From positions 186,001 through 250,000 of the forward strand of contig JAJNNY010000008.1 in the NCBI GenBank assembly GCA_022453515.1: a DNA stretch of 64,000 nucleotides, given 5' to 3'. A program made the translations under genes and the position numbers. Position 1 is the stretch's first letter, and every line of letters begins with the position of its first letter. The notes beneath the pieces were generated by a model. It ran no database searches. It worked only from the letters and a program-made list of their open reading frames with translations, and was not told the origin of the DNA. This DNA is from Astrocystis sublimbata (lineage: Eukaryota > Ascomycota > Sordariomycetes > Xylariales > Xylariaceae). Positions 1-11,061 of the stretch are shown here, piece by piece.

Positions 1-885
1 CTTATGATCGAGTCTGTGTTTAGCCTCTTTAGCCGTCTTGACGAGAGGTGTCAGGAACAAGGGTCAGGTACCGTGCAGATCTAGAGCCTTGCATCGCTCT
101 CATCTAACATAAACGAGGAGCCCAGATTACGATTCTTTTTCGGTCGTCTTGGGTTGAGATGTCGAGTCGTTGCATCGCAGGTGACCAAGGAACGCTTGGT
201 AGCCAAAGACCCTCTTAATGTAACATGTTCAACCATGTGATGGGAGCGAAAGATATTGCAACAATACGGGAGCTCTCATCGGAAGAACCCTTTCGGGCTA
301 ATCTCATGTGGGCATGGGGGGGGCTCTAGACTGTCGTGGATGTCAGAACACCTGGTCTGAGCAATGCAGGGTGGTGGCATTGGGTGTGTTCGCGACCCCA
401 GATACGACGGCGACTGTCAACCCATTTCCGTTCCCGGACACCTAGGAAAACAGGGGAGTTCATGCACAGCTGACGTATAGCCATGACCCCACCGAGGGGT
501 AAAAATCATGAAGCTTGAGCTCACCGTGTGAAGCTTCACGAAATCTCGACGCGATAGCTGGTATCGGCTGCAATCCAAGATTCATCAACTTTAACATCAC
601 ATTTTGTTCAATTCCCATTGAAGCAGTGCAAAGTCGGACCCAATGGGGTCTGTCGTTGAAGTTAAGTGGTTGGGGAACTGTGATCTCGGCCGTAACAACT
701 TCCCAGTGTGATGTTGCGCTTTGGGGGGTGGAGATGAAAACGTTGTGTGAATTCAAGAAAGAGCTAAGTGAACGCCACCATATCGATTCTAGATACGTCT
801 GAGGAATGAGAATCTAGCTGATGAGGTATACCCAAGAAAACGCCGACAAAGATGCTCTCCCACACGTATGCAATCAATTCCCTCG
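1..885. other. Intergenic, no gene recognised
   Basis: No reading frame here looks like a conserved protein. Overlapping open frames on both strands near 460-802 are shadows of each other and have no splice-site context. The segment lies just beyond the stop codon of the 2-methylcitrate synthase gene, so its last few hundred bases probably include that gene's 3' UTR. Confidence 0.5.
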
Positions 886-2734
886 TTACGCTCCGATCTG
901 CTTCAGGATTCCCTCCAAATTGATGCTCTTTGGTCTTTCAATAGGCAATCCAAGTGCACGATCCCAAATCAACTGGGCAAGAGGACCCAGTCCTCGGCTG
1001 ACACCGAAGGTTGCAGTGTAATACAAAGTCTCGTGGAAGCCGTAATGGTGGAACAACACGCCACTGCTCGAGTCAACATTAGGATACGGGTTCTTCGTCT
1101 TTCCGTGCTTCTTCAAGACCTCAGGAGCTACTTCACTGTTGATCTTCACAAGCTGGAAGACGGGATCCTGGGCAATCTCAGGGCGGGCAGACGCATAATC
1201 CATAAGAGCCTCGAAGCGAGGATCGGGCTTGCGTAGAACTGCATGACCGTATCCAGGAACAACACGCCCACTGTTGAGGGTCGACCAAAGGTAATCGTGT
1301 ACATCTTTCTCAGTGTACTTCGCAGGTATGTTCTCCTTCATCTGTATAATCCAGCGCAAGACTTCCTGAGCAGCGAGACTGCGTGAACGATTAGTACAGG
1401 GCAGAGTTGTGCGATAGACTTAGAGGATCACATACCCATGCAGGGGGCCTGCCAGGCCTTGGAGACCAGCGCTATAACTCAGGAAAGGGTCACTGAGGGC
1501 ACTGCCGACGAGATGGGTGGTGTGGGCCGAAACATTGCCTCCTTCGTGGTCGCCGTGCAGGGCGAGGTACAGTCTCAATAGATCTTGGAAGTTTTCGTTC
1601 TCCTTGCCACCTTTACCAAGCATGGCAGCGAAGTTGTAAGACCAATCCTGGTCAATGTCAACATCGGCAGGTAAGGCACCACCGCCGCGATATGAGTTCT
1701 GGTAGATCTTGGCGGCGATGGTGGGCAGCTTAGCCAGCAAGCTGATGGAATCATCGAAGGTTGGCTCCCAGTAGTCGGCTTTGTTTAGCCCGTTCTCGTA
1801 GGCTTTAGCGAATTTGGAGGTATAGTTGAGAGCGCTAACGGCGATGGCGAATTGGGTCATGGGGTGCAGGTCTTTGGGAAAGTTATCAAGCATCTTATTG
1901 ACAAAGTCGGGGAGCCCAGCCTGTTCTGCCAGTTCCCGCGAGAATTGACGGACTTGATTGACCGAGGGAACTTTGCCAGTTAGAAGGAGCCAAAACATCG
2001 ACTCGGGCAGCATCTCAGTGCCAGTCTTGCCCTTCGGAAGCTCTTTTTGGCAGTCCTTGATGGTTCGGCCGTGAAATCGAATACCCTCGTTGGCGTCGAG
2101 AACGCTGCCCTCCCAGACCATGGCTTTTAGCCCTCTATAGGTGAAATCAGTATCTGCGGCGTAGTCGGCGGTTCTGTTACACTGTTGGACCTCCGTACCT
2201 CATACCACCAATCGTATTCTCCACCTTGACCTCGCCAAGTACAGCCGAGCCATTGGCCTTGACCTTCTTGAAAAGCTCTCTCTTGGCTGGAATAACTTCT
2301 TTCAAGGTTGCCTTTAGGTCGGGCTCTGAGGAGGTCGAGGAGTAGCATCTGCGCGATGTGGCAGCGGGCACGGCATACTGTCGCTAGATACAAACGAGTG
2401 GTGTCAGCACATGTTCCGGTCGGCTGAGACGAACCCATCCCCGCACGAATAGGAAGCTCATTTCTGCCGCTGTGCAACCCCGAGACGCCTCAATCGACGC
2501 TTCTCGTGAACCAAGAGCGGTGATTAGCTCAATACATAGCGTGCTTGCGTTGCATTCGAGGGCCATACCCAATGGCCGCTCTGAGCTCGGACAAGGCACC
2601 GATCAAGGCGTTTGGAAATTGGAGGGTTGCATCGGAGCAGAATTAACCATTTACTATCGTGAAACCTTCTGTAAACAGGTACTCACCTTGAGGGCGCCGA
2701 GTGCCCGTGTCTGGGCTCGAACGCGTGTAGCCAT
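886..2734 (-). CDS. mcsA: 2-methylcitrate synthase, mitochondrial (citrate synthase family)
   Basis: Condenses propionyl-CoA (and acetyl-CoA) with oxaloacetate in the first step of the mitochondrial methylcitrate cycle. Four exons, 2734-2687, 2383-2199, 2134-1436 and 1378-886, keep phase and give 474 residues. The start is the ATG at 2734, which opens a short arginine-rich presequence ([10 protein letters not shown]) typical of mitochondrial import; the presequence continues into exon 2 (RRCYSS). Citrate synthase catalytic residues are present: His274 in [11 protein letters not shown], His356 in [10 protein letters not shown] and Asp413 in NVDSSSG. The C-terminus ([13 protein letters not shown]) fits my recollection of fungal McsA better than ordinary citrate synthase (PIERPKSFSTEK); this comes from memory, not alignment. 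Divergent pairing with a methylisocitrate lyase supports the propionate role. Ordinary citrate synthase is the alternative. The exon 2 acceptor could be CTAG at 2384 or the CAG six bases further in; both stay in frame. Confidence 0.9.
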
Positions 2735-4267
2735 GATGGGCAATAGCTGGATGACGGAAGCAAATCAAGCCAAGTCAAGACAACGAAGGGGGGAGAAAAC
2801 TGGTTGAGACACGGTAGCTCGTTATGTCTTTGCAAGACCGGCCCAAATGAACAGGTCACCTAGGGAGGTCGGAGATGAGACGAGATAAATAAAGGCAGGT
2901 GAAGAGGTCAAGACAGGAATAGAGAGGCCAGAAAGTGTACGTGAAGAGTGAAAAAGCTAGATGCAAAGCAATACATATTGGGAAGCTCTATTACGATCAG
3001 CCCATCAACTCGGCCGATGCTCCTCTACCTTACATCGAGTTACCGAGGGGACTGCGGGATGGGAATTGGAGAGGCCGCGGGGCTAAGGTAGCTAGCTCAG
3101 CACAAGTCACTCCACAGCCCGAGGCCTATGGCATGGTACACGGCGGAGATAACGAGGTCATCACTCCAATGGATGCCATGCTGGGGACGGTACCTGTCCT
3201 ATTGTACCTACCTAAAAGCCTGGGGTTGGGACAGTCTGGTGGGGTACCCCTCCAGTCCGTCTGTTCTATGGTGTTGTTTCCCCGCGTTAGCCGAGGGAAG
3301 CCGGCTGCCCAAAATGGCCTAGCTTTGCGGCATCACGAGCGGCTTGTCACTTGTCGCCAGCCATTGACCAATCACTGAATCTCCGTTCGCCCTTCCCCGT
3401 GAATCGCTAAGCTTGGGGTGGAGGTCGCTCTAGGTTGAATCTCTTGGAACACCCTCGACACCTACCTCAGATATCGATCGATACTTACACCTATCTTCCT
3501 TCGCTCCCTGCTCGCCTTCCACTGAGTACCAACTTCGCGATGTCATAATTCACCCGTCAAACAGACTGAGGCAAAGGGAAGTAGAGGGAAAGAGCAAGAA
3601 GCAGCGGAGAGGATTCAATTTACAAAAAGGAATCCGGTTCGCTTTGGCATCTGTATCTGACACGGCAGTCGCATGCCTGACCAGCCGACTAGAGATAATA
3701 AGAATCTCCAGCTGCACACAACAGCCACACCATCCATTCTACAACTTCAAATATACACCATAGCATCGTCTGTTACATCCAGACTTGATACGATCCACTA
3801 CACAGAATTTACAGCAGTTTTGAAAGTTGCCTGACTATCGCTACCGTTATTGCTCACTCGTCATCATCCACTTGCCAGACTTGCCAGGCCCGCCAGATAC
3901 CCCTAGGTACCGAAGCGGCCCACTGTACCCGGGGTTACAGCGGCGTCACGCTAATAAATTCAGCTTGGCACGTCGGGGACGGGAACATTCCGACCTGTCA
4001 TCGGAGCCCCCCGAATCCTGCTAGAGCATCTACCTAAGTACCTCCTAGGTAGCTAGCACAGCGCATGCTTAATCACAACCAGTGACGTTGCTTTCTTCAC
4101 ATCCTCTCCAGGAGATTGTCGTGTTTCGCGATTTTCTGGTTGTCCCGACCCGCGAGCTGTGGCGTCAAGATCGAGGCTGAACAACAGCTGTATATAATAC
4201 GTTACTTTCTTTTCGCTTCACTTCAGCCTGACTGTTGGCTTCGTTCAAGCTCACAGCGCCACTCACG
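2735..4267. promoter_or_regulatory. Shared divergent promoter region between mcsA and mclA
   Basis: This 1.5 kb lies between the two divergent start codons of the methylcitrate-cycle genes, so it must hold the promoters and 5' UTRs of both. A 147-codon open frame at 2935-3378 has no recognisable domain and is probably chance. TACCTA/TAGGTA motifs occur at 3901-3910 and 4031-4052. I could not assign a transcription-factor site with confidence. Co-induction by propionate or odd-chain and branched-chain substrates is inferred from the gene pair, not from a motif. Confidence 0.6.
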
Positions 4268-6156
4268 ATGCTCTCCCGAGCTATCCTGCGAGCCCCTCGA
4301 CGGCTCACTACGGCTCCCTCTCGAACACACCTCTGCATAGTCGCAGCCCGATACCTCTCTTCCACAACCGCCAGAATGGCATCACGGTCGCTCTATCGTG
4401 TCGACCCCCCTCAACCTACCACCCTGGCCTCCGATGCTTTCCAACTACTACCCGAGGCGGAAAAGGCCGGGTCTGCTGAGGATGCCCTATACGAGCGCCA
4501 AATAAACGATGTTGAAGCTTGGTGGTCGACGCCCAGATATGACGGCATCAAGCGACCCTACTCCGCTGCCGATGTCGTGTCCAAGCGCGGCTCTCAAATG
4601 CAGAGCTATCCAAGTTCCGTCATGGCCAGGAAGCTCTTCGATTTGATCAAGAAGCGGGCGAAAGCAGGAGAGCCCATACATACCAGTATGCCCCAGCAGT
4701 GATGAGCGGCAGTTCTATGCACACTTCGAGCGGGACTTTGGCTAATATGTACTTTTGTTCCACAGTGGGAGCCATCGACCCCGTCCAGATGACCCAGCAG
4801 GCGCCGCACCAGGAGGTCCTTTATATCTCAGGATGGGCCTGCTCCAGCGTTTTGACGACGACGAACGAGGTCTCCCCTGACTTTGGCGACTACCCCTACA
4901 ACACGGTGCCCAACCAGGTACAGCGCATGGCAAAAGCGCAGTCCATGCACGACCGTAAACAGTGGGACCTGCGCCGTAAGATGACGTCCAAAGAGCGCGC
5001 CGAGACCCCCTACGTCGACTACCTACGCCCCATCGTAGCAGACGGCGACACCGGTCACGGCGGACTCAGCGCCGTTTTGAAGCTCGCGAAGCTCTTTGCT
5101 GAGAACGGGGCGGCAGCCGTGCACTTTGAAGACCAACTTCACGGCGGCAAAAAGTGCGGCCATCTCGCGGGCAAGGTCCTCGTGCCCATGGGCGAGCACA
5201 TCAACCGGCTGGTCGCGACACGATTTCAGTGGGATGTGATGGGCGTTGAGAACCTGATCCTTGCACGGACGGACTCGGAGAGCGGCAAGCTCATCTCGAG
5301 CGCCATCGACGTCCGCGACCACGAGTTCATATTGGGGATTGCCGAAGAGGGTGTTGCGCCCCTCGCTGAGACTCTCCAGCAAATGGAGGCCAACGGCGTG
5401 TCGGGCGCCGAAATCGACGCCTTCGAGGCCGATTGGGTCAAGTCCCACAAACTCGTGACCTTCGACGACGCCGCCGCTGAGCAGATGCGCGCGCAGGGCG
5501 TTGCCGAGAATAGGATCCGGGGATACCTGTCCGCGGTAGACGGCGCTATAGGAATCACGCGACGCCGGGAACTGGCCAACGCCCTTTTGGAGAAGCCGGT
5601 CGTGTGGAATTGGGACTTGCCGCGTACACGCGAGGGTTACTATCACTACAAGGCGGGAATGGCGGCCGCGACGAAGCGGGCTCTCGCTTTTGCCCCCTAT
5701 GCAGACCTCTTATGGGTCGAGACCGGGGACCCCGACGTCGAAGTCGCGCGCAAGCTCGGCCGTGCCGTGCGCAAGGTGTTCCCTGGCAAAGGGTTAGTAT
5801 ACAACCTGTCACCGTCGTTCAATTGGATGGCGCACGGGTTCACGGATGAGACGCTGCGGTCCTTCATCTGGGACATTGCACGCGAAGGCTTCGTGCTACA
5901 GCTCATTTCTCTCGCGGGTCTGCACAGTACAGCTACTATCACGAATGAGCTTGCGAAAGCCTACAAGAAGGACGGTATGCTGGCGTACGTCAACCTCGTG
6001 CAGCGCCGTGAGAAGGAGCTCGGCTGCGATGTACTCACGCATCAGAAGTGGAGCGGTGCGAGCTACATTGATGGAATCCTCGGGGCTATCCAGAGCGGAA
6101 GTAGCAGTACCAAGGGTATGGGTGAGGGAAACACGGAGAATCAATTCTTGGACTAG
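4268..6156 (+). CDS. mclA: 2-methylisocitrate lyase, mitochondrial (isocitrate lyase family)
   Basis: Cleaves 2-methylisocitrate to pyruvate and succinate, the last step of the methylcitrate cycle. Two exons, 4268-4685 and 4766-6156, give 602 residues. The ATG at 4268 opens an arginine- and serine-rich mitochondrial presequence ([13 protein letters not shown]); an in-frame codon upstream at 4235 is TTG, not ATG. The isocitrate lyase signature KKCGH is present with catalytic Cys270, followed by [12 protein letters not shown]. The stretches [16 protein letters not shown] and [11 protein letters not shown] match the family's substrate-binding start. The mitochondrial leader and the divergent mcsA neighbour favour methylisocitrate lyase over glyoxylate-cycle isocitrate lyase, which usually lacks a presequence. 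The frame stays open for 43 codons after the TAG at 6154-6156 (see findings). Confidence 0.88.
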
Positions 6157-6696
6157 CGGTCTGTGGAGAATCAGCTTGCGTACGCTATGTATACGGATGA
6201 TCGCGAGTTGCTGGAAGCCTGGTATAGGTCGTGGGGTTACCCCTATTATTCCAAGCAGGAGCAATTTCCTCCAAAGCAAAAGCAATAAGTGCATTGGCAT
6301 GGAGTATAGGCGTTTGGCAGCATATCGCACTGGTATTCTTATAAGTGGTCATTACATAGGAGTGCCCATATTGAATAACGACTCACGCATAGATGTGCTT
6401 CTACTAGTATGTTTCAACGTCCATTATGAGTATGAGTCTAATGACATTCAAGATTAACTCGTTTGTGGAAACCTCTTAAGCTGTGCTATTCTCAATTGAA
6501 AGATAGTCATCAAGTTGTAAACGTAATACCGAGAGCCATGCACACAATCAAGCTCGGATCGTGCTCGCTAAGGTATCTAGAACCGTCACCGATCGAAGCA
6601 GTGACCCAGAACCCGAACTCCTTCCCAACCGGACATGATTACCAAACAAAATCGCAACCGTAACCGTAACCGTAATCGACGGGGAACCAAAAAGGC
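6157..6696 (+). other. 3' region of mclA with an in-frame open extension
   Basis: Directly after the mclA TAG the same frame continues for 43 sense codons (6157-6285) to TAA at 6286-6288. The encoded peptide looks protein-like and is rich in aromatic residues (for example WYRSWGYPYY). The rest, up to the stop of the convergent SDR gene at 6697, is probably the two overlapping 3' UTRs. Three near-perfect ACCGTA repeats lie near 6655-6676. Confidence 0.5.
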
Positions 6697-7708
6697 TTAG
6701 AGCTCGGTCTTGAGCGCATTGTTCGACGGGGCCTCGGACGGCTTGCCCTCGGGCGTGACGTACGCCTTGGTCATTCCGCCATCGACAACCATGTCATGGC
6801 CATTGACGAAGCTCGCATCGTCGCTCGCGAGGAAGAGGACAGCCTGCGCCTGCTCGATAGCTTCGCCGAAACGACCAGTGGGGAAATGGACCTCACGCCT
6901 GGCGCGCTTCGGCGCATCGTCGCCCAGCCAGTCCTGCAGCAGCGGCGTGTTGAGCGGCGCGGGGCACAGGCTGTTGAAGCGGAAGCCTTCGCGGGCATGC
7001 ACGATGGCGAGCTCGCGGGTAAGTGCCAGCACGGCGCCCTTGGATGCTGTGTAGGCGAGCTGCGGCGTTGCGGAGCCGACGAGAGCCACTACCGAGGCGG
7101 TGTTGATTACACTCGCCTTGGACTTCTTGTTACGCCGGAAGGAGGCCACGGCGTGCTTGCATCCGAACCAGACACCCTTGACGTTGATGTTCATGGTGAG
7201 GTCCCAGATGTTCTCGGGCGTGCCGATCGCGTCATCGTCCTGTGCGTGCATGATGCCGGCGTTGTTGAAGATCACGTCTAACCCGCCCCAGGAGTCGAGC
7301 GACTCGATCATGGACTTGATTTGGTCTTCTTTGGATACATCACAAATCTGGAAAGGTGATAAGTCATGTTAGTACAGGGCGCATCGCATCTAGGTATAGA
7401 TTGGAACTTATTCCGAGGGGTCGTACAGTTGTCTCAACCTTGGAAGCTTTGGGGACTAGTTGGAGGATCTTGGCTTTCGCCTTCTCTAGAGCTGGGGCCG
7501 AGATGTCGGCGAGCAGCACGCTGGCGCCCTCTCGCGCGAATAGAATGCCGGTCTCCAGACCGATGCCACTATCACCAGTTCATGTCAGCAAGCTGCGCGA
7601 CGAGCAATAACGGGGTTTGCATATAAGTAAGCAGTTGTAGACGTACCCGGCACCTCCAGTTACGATGGCATTCTTGCCAGCAAGACGGCCCTTGGATTCC
7701 GTGGCCAT
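6697..7708 (-). CDS. Short-chain dehydrogenase/reductase (classical SDR)
   Basis: An NAD(P)-dependent oxidoreductase of unknown substrate. Three exons, 7708-7647, 7568-7427 and 7347-6697, keep phase and give 284 residues. The Rossmann glycine motif TGGAGGIG spans residues 17-24 and is assembled across the first intron, which supports that junction. NNAG lies at 96-99, a serine in NTASVV near 153, and the catalytic YTASK gives Tyr167 and Lys171. The C-terminal half has the FNSLCPAPLNTP and DMVVDGGM elements usual for classical SDRs. The extreme C-terminus (KTEL) is not a standard peroxisomal signal. It converges on mclA with about 540 bp between stop codons; a link to propionate metabolism is not shown. 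The family is certain, the substrate is not predictable. Confidence 0.92.
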
Positions 7709-10700
7709 TGTGCTCCTTGGATTTGTTTTGTGCGAGGCCGATGAGCTCTAGACTGGGTAGGGAACTGTTGACAAAGAGGCAACGAGAGAAAACAAGCTGG
7801 AACGCTGGTAATAGTCACGAGAAAGATGTCTAGACCTCTAAACTTAGCTACCTCGCTTCATTCGGCGAAGATACGGAGATAGCTAAATAGATAGACAGAT
7901 GGCGCTAGAATCCCAGCAATAGGGGTCTAGAAAGATAAGGCAGCTGTCGATCACGGCACCCTTACTCGTTCCGTGGAGCGAGGGAGGGGTCTTGGAGGGA
8001 CACAAACACGCTGCTACTTCCGACAACGGCGGACTTGGCTGCTTTTGGGCCAATATTGTTCACCAGATGCGCGTAAACCTACCTATCTGTGTCTAATGCG
8101 CTGTCATCTATTGATAAGAATTTGGTCACGTAAACTTACATAGCCCTACTAGATTAATCCAAATTTATATTTGTGTTCGTATGCTTCACTGAAGACGGAG
8201 GTCAGAAGAATAAAGATATCTTACAAAGATGACTTTTGGAAATGACTATAAACAATACCTACGTCATAGTCCTAAGTAAGGCATGTACAGTGTGCGATCC
8301 CTTGTGAGGTATTCGTACAGTAGTCGCAAGTGATGCACTACAGCCCTCTTAGCCAAGTTCTTCGATACAACGATAGCTACTCGTATACTTTACATCGTCA
8401 TGTCTCACTCCTTCGATAGACTTTCGCAGACGCTCAACGTACTTTTATTGGACTCAGCTCGATGCTCGTTCTTATATGACGCTCTACGAGCATGTATTGT
8501 TACATGATCGTGGCTACCTAGTATGTAATCAGCTTATATGCTTCAAGTGACTGACAATCCGCCTTTCCCTGGAGGCCGGAACCTCCGAGTCCTCCATGAT
8601 TGCCGCCACAAAAAAGCCCGGGGATTCACGACTACCTCATATTGATACAAATTTTCCACCAGTCAGGCCCGCCATCAAATGTCGTATGTGAATTTTCAAA
8701 TCGGTGATTGTAGAGTTGACATCATCGTAGGTACGTGAAATTGGCAAAGTTGGGGGCTTGATAAGCATTCGGTTCCTTCCTTCCTGCCAGCCATCATTTT
8801 CATGTTCCGTCGCTTGGGTAACCGCCCGGTTAGGCGTGTAGGATATGCCGCCATTCCCCGATATCATAGACCAGGGTTGCTTTCTGTCATGGCGTCGATC
8901 TGCATTCTCAGTGGCCAGTAGTATAACGTAGTATCAGGCAAGAAGACATACTCATCAGCAACTCTGTATACTCCAGCAACTATGCGTCAGTGACTGTGTT
9001 ATCACCTTGTTGGTAAGCTGCCCATATGCATCGTCATATAAGCCTTGCTATATGTTACGTTCTGACTATATCGTAGGTGCATTTTGGCTTCACCACGTTG
9101 TCCTGGATATAGCCGGAGGCCACGTCGAATGTGTTGGAGTTTCTGTCGTCAGCTGAGCCGCTTGATGGCTCGCCTGGGAGGGCGCAAAACGAGATGTGAG
9201 AGTATGTTACGATGTCTCTTGGCAGCTTCCAAAGCCTAGCAGTCCGTTGTATTCGATGCGCCTCTTTCTATTCCGATAATACTTACAGCCCTATGCATCG
9301 CCATGCCTCATATTGCTTACTGAACTATATGTTCAACCACGGGACCCTCAATTGCTTACAAAAGCGGTCAGTAACCCCATTCTCCACGGGGACGTGACGC
9401 TGTCATACCACACCTGAGAAAGCTATGTATGCTTCTGAGACCGACTTGTTGTCCGGGTTGCATTGCTTCGGTGTTCGACTTGTTTTGCCGATCTTGAAGT
9501 GGCCTCATATCTTGCACATTAAGACACAAACTTGTCGTTGTGCGATAAGCATCCAGTGCAAGGTAACAGACAGCTCATGAAGCCGAAAGCCTGCCGAGAT
9601 TTGGTATACCACCTACCGCGACGACTTCCTGCATGATTGGACTGAACAGTCACCGGGATGACAATGAACTAATTGCAGTTCGTTACATCTTACTCAGGCG
9701 TGCAGATGATATCCCTATATCTCATATATCGAGCGAGAGTATAGTCTAGTGACGTGGATTATACAGGTGTAAGATGATGGCTGTTAGGTTGTCGAGAAAA
9801 AAAAGAAGAAAAAAGGTGAATGCATATCTTCCTAACCTATCAACTTCGGAATACCGACCCGATCAGGCGGTTTTTATCAGCAACTGCTACGTTATCAACG
9901 TCCATTGTTGAAGGGGGGAGGTCAGCAAGCGCAACATCAAATGCATCTGCGTTTTGCTCAAACCCCGGGTGCCCGTTTGCCCAGATGACGGTTCTGGAAG
10001 TCTGGTTCTGCCCTACTGGAATGCCGAGTCCGGCACCGGTACCTGATCGGGGACCTCAGCTGAGCTACACGTTACCTGACACGCTGACACCTTGCCTGAG
10101 TGCTACAGTGCTACCAGTCGAGCCAGTAACCCGATTTGGCGTGACTCGATGAACATACATAGGTAGTTCCAGGTACTGCAGTTGCTAGGCTCGCTACCTG
10201 ACATCCTGATCAAGGCTTACGACAGGCTCACGGCAGATCCTCGACCGGGGTGTCACAGGCACCTAAATGTGTCCGTGCTACCTCGCCTACCTGCCCCCCT
10301 GGCTCGCCTGGTAGAATCCCATATCGACCCCTCGACCCCTCGACCCCTCGACCCCTCGTCAACCCCCCCTCCACTGTAGGTACCTAGTAGCACGTGGGGC
10401 CGAGGGGGCTTGCATAATGACGCATCCAGCGCGTACAAAGTACAACCCACCTCGACATCGTGAAGAAGAAGAAAAAAGCAGCCGGTCGGCGTTGTACCCC
10501 CCCCAACTAGCCGGCTCGCTGCGAGCTAGCTAGCTCTCCCATCCATCGAGTCCATCAGACCTTGGCAGGGAAAAGCGTGAGCTAACTCGGACCAACTCGC
10601 CAGGCCAGCGTCGCGTGATACTAATGTCTTATCTGGATTCTGCAATGCAATCAATCCATGGATGCCAGCAGCCCCCCGCTACTAGGTACTGTCTGCATTT

Positions 10701-11061
10701 CTATATAGTATATCACCGCCCGCCTCCCGTTCGTCATCACTCCCGTCAGATGCGTGGTTAGATCCAAGCTGCATGATCCCTTCACCGACAGTTCAAATTC
10801 CTTCGTTTGCTAAAACATCGATTGTTTCCGAGGTCCTCCCAGCCAGCGAACATATAAATAAGTCGTACCAGCGCCTCAAAATCACTACGTCATCGCCTTC
10901 ACCATCTCTTTCACGCAATTGGGTCTCGGTTACTCCCATAACCTCTTATTGTTATCGCACTGCGATATAATACTTTTATAATATAATACCGAGGTGCTAC
11001 ACGTACCGTCGAGCTCACCATCCAGGACCATCTGCGCTTCCACCCTCGCTTGCTATCCGAA
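7709..11061. other. Long intergenic region, no gene recognised
   Basis: About 3.3 kb upstream of both the SDR gene (minus) and the glutamine synthetase-like gene (plus), so it contains both promoters. Open frames such as 8637-8867, 9820-10152 and 10182-10379 show no domain or splice-supported extension. It contains an A/G tract at about 9796-9816, a short tandem repeat at 10324-10355, C- and G-runs near 10497-10510 and TACCTA/TAGGTA motifs near 10150 and 10377. A TATATAGTATAT stretch near 10702 lies about 360 bp before the glutamine synthetase ATG and could be part of its core promoter. Confidence 0.5.
10324..10355. repeat. Short tandem repeat, TCGACCCC x4
   Basis: Four perfect head-to-tail copies of the 8-mer TCGACCCC, followed by a partial fifth (TCGTC). 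It sits in the gap upstream of the glutamine synthetase-like gene. It is short and probably a slippage product. Confidence 0.85.

Noticed and set aside
2935..3378. 147-codon frame in the mcsA-mclA promoter region
   Set aside because: No domain, no splice-supported extension and it lies within the shared divergent promoter.
5023..5646. Long open frame on the minus strand inside mclA
   Set aside because: It is antisense to a well-supported enzyme gene and reflects that gene's strong codon bias; no motif is seen.
6116..6156. A 41-nt intron removing the mclA stop codon
   Set aside because: GTATGG...ACTAG is too short for this genome's introns and would shift the frame away from the open extension.
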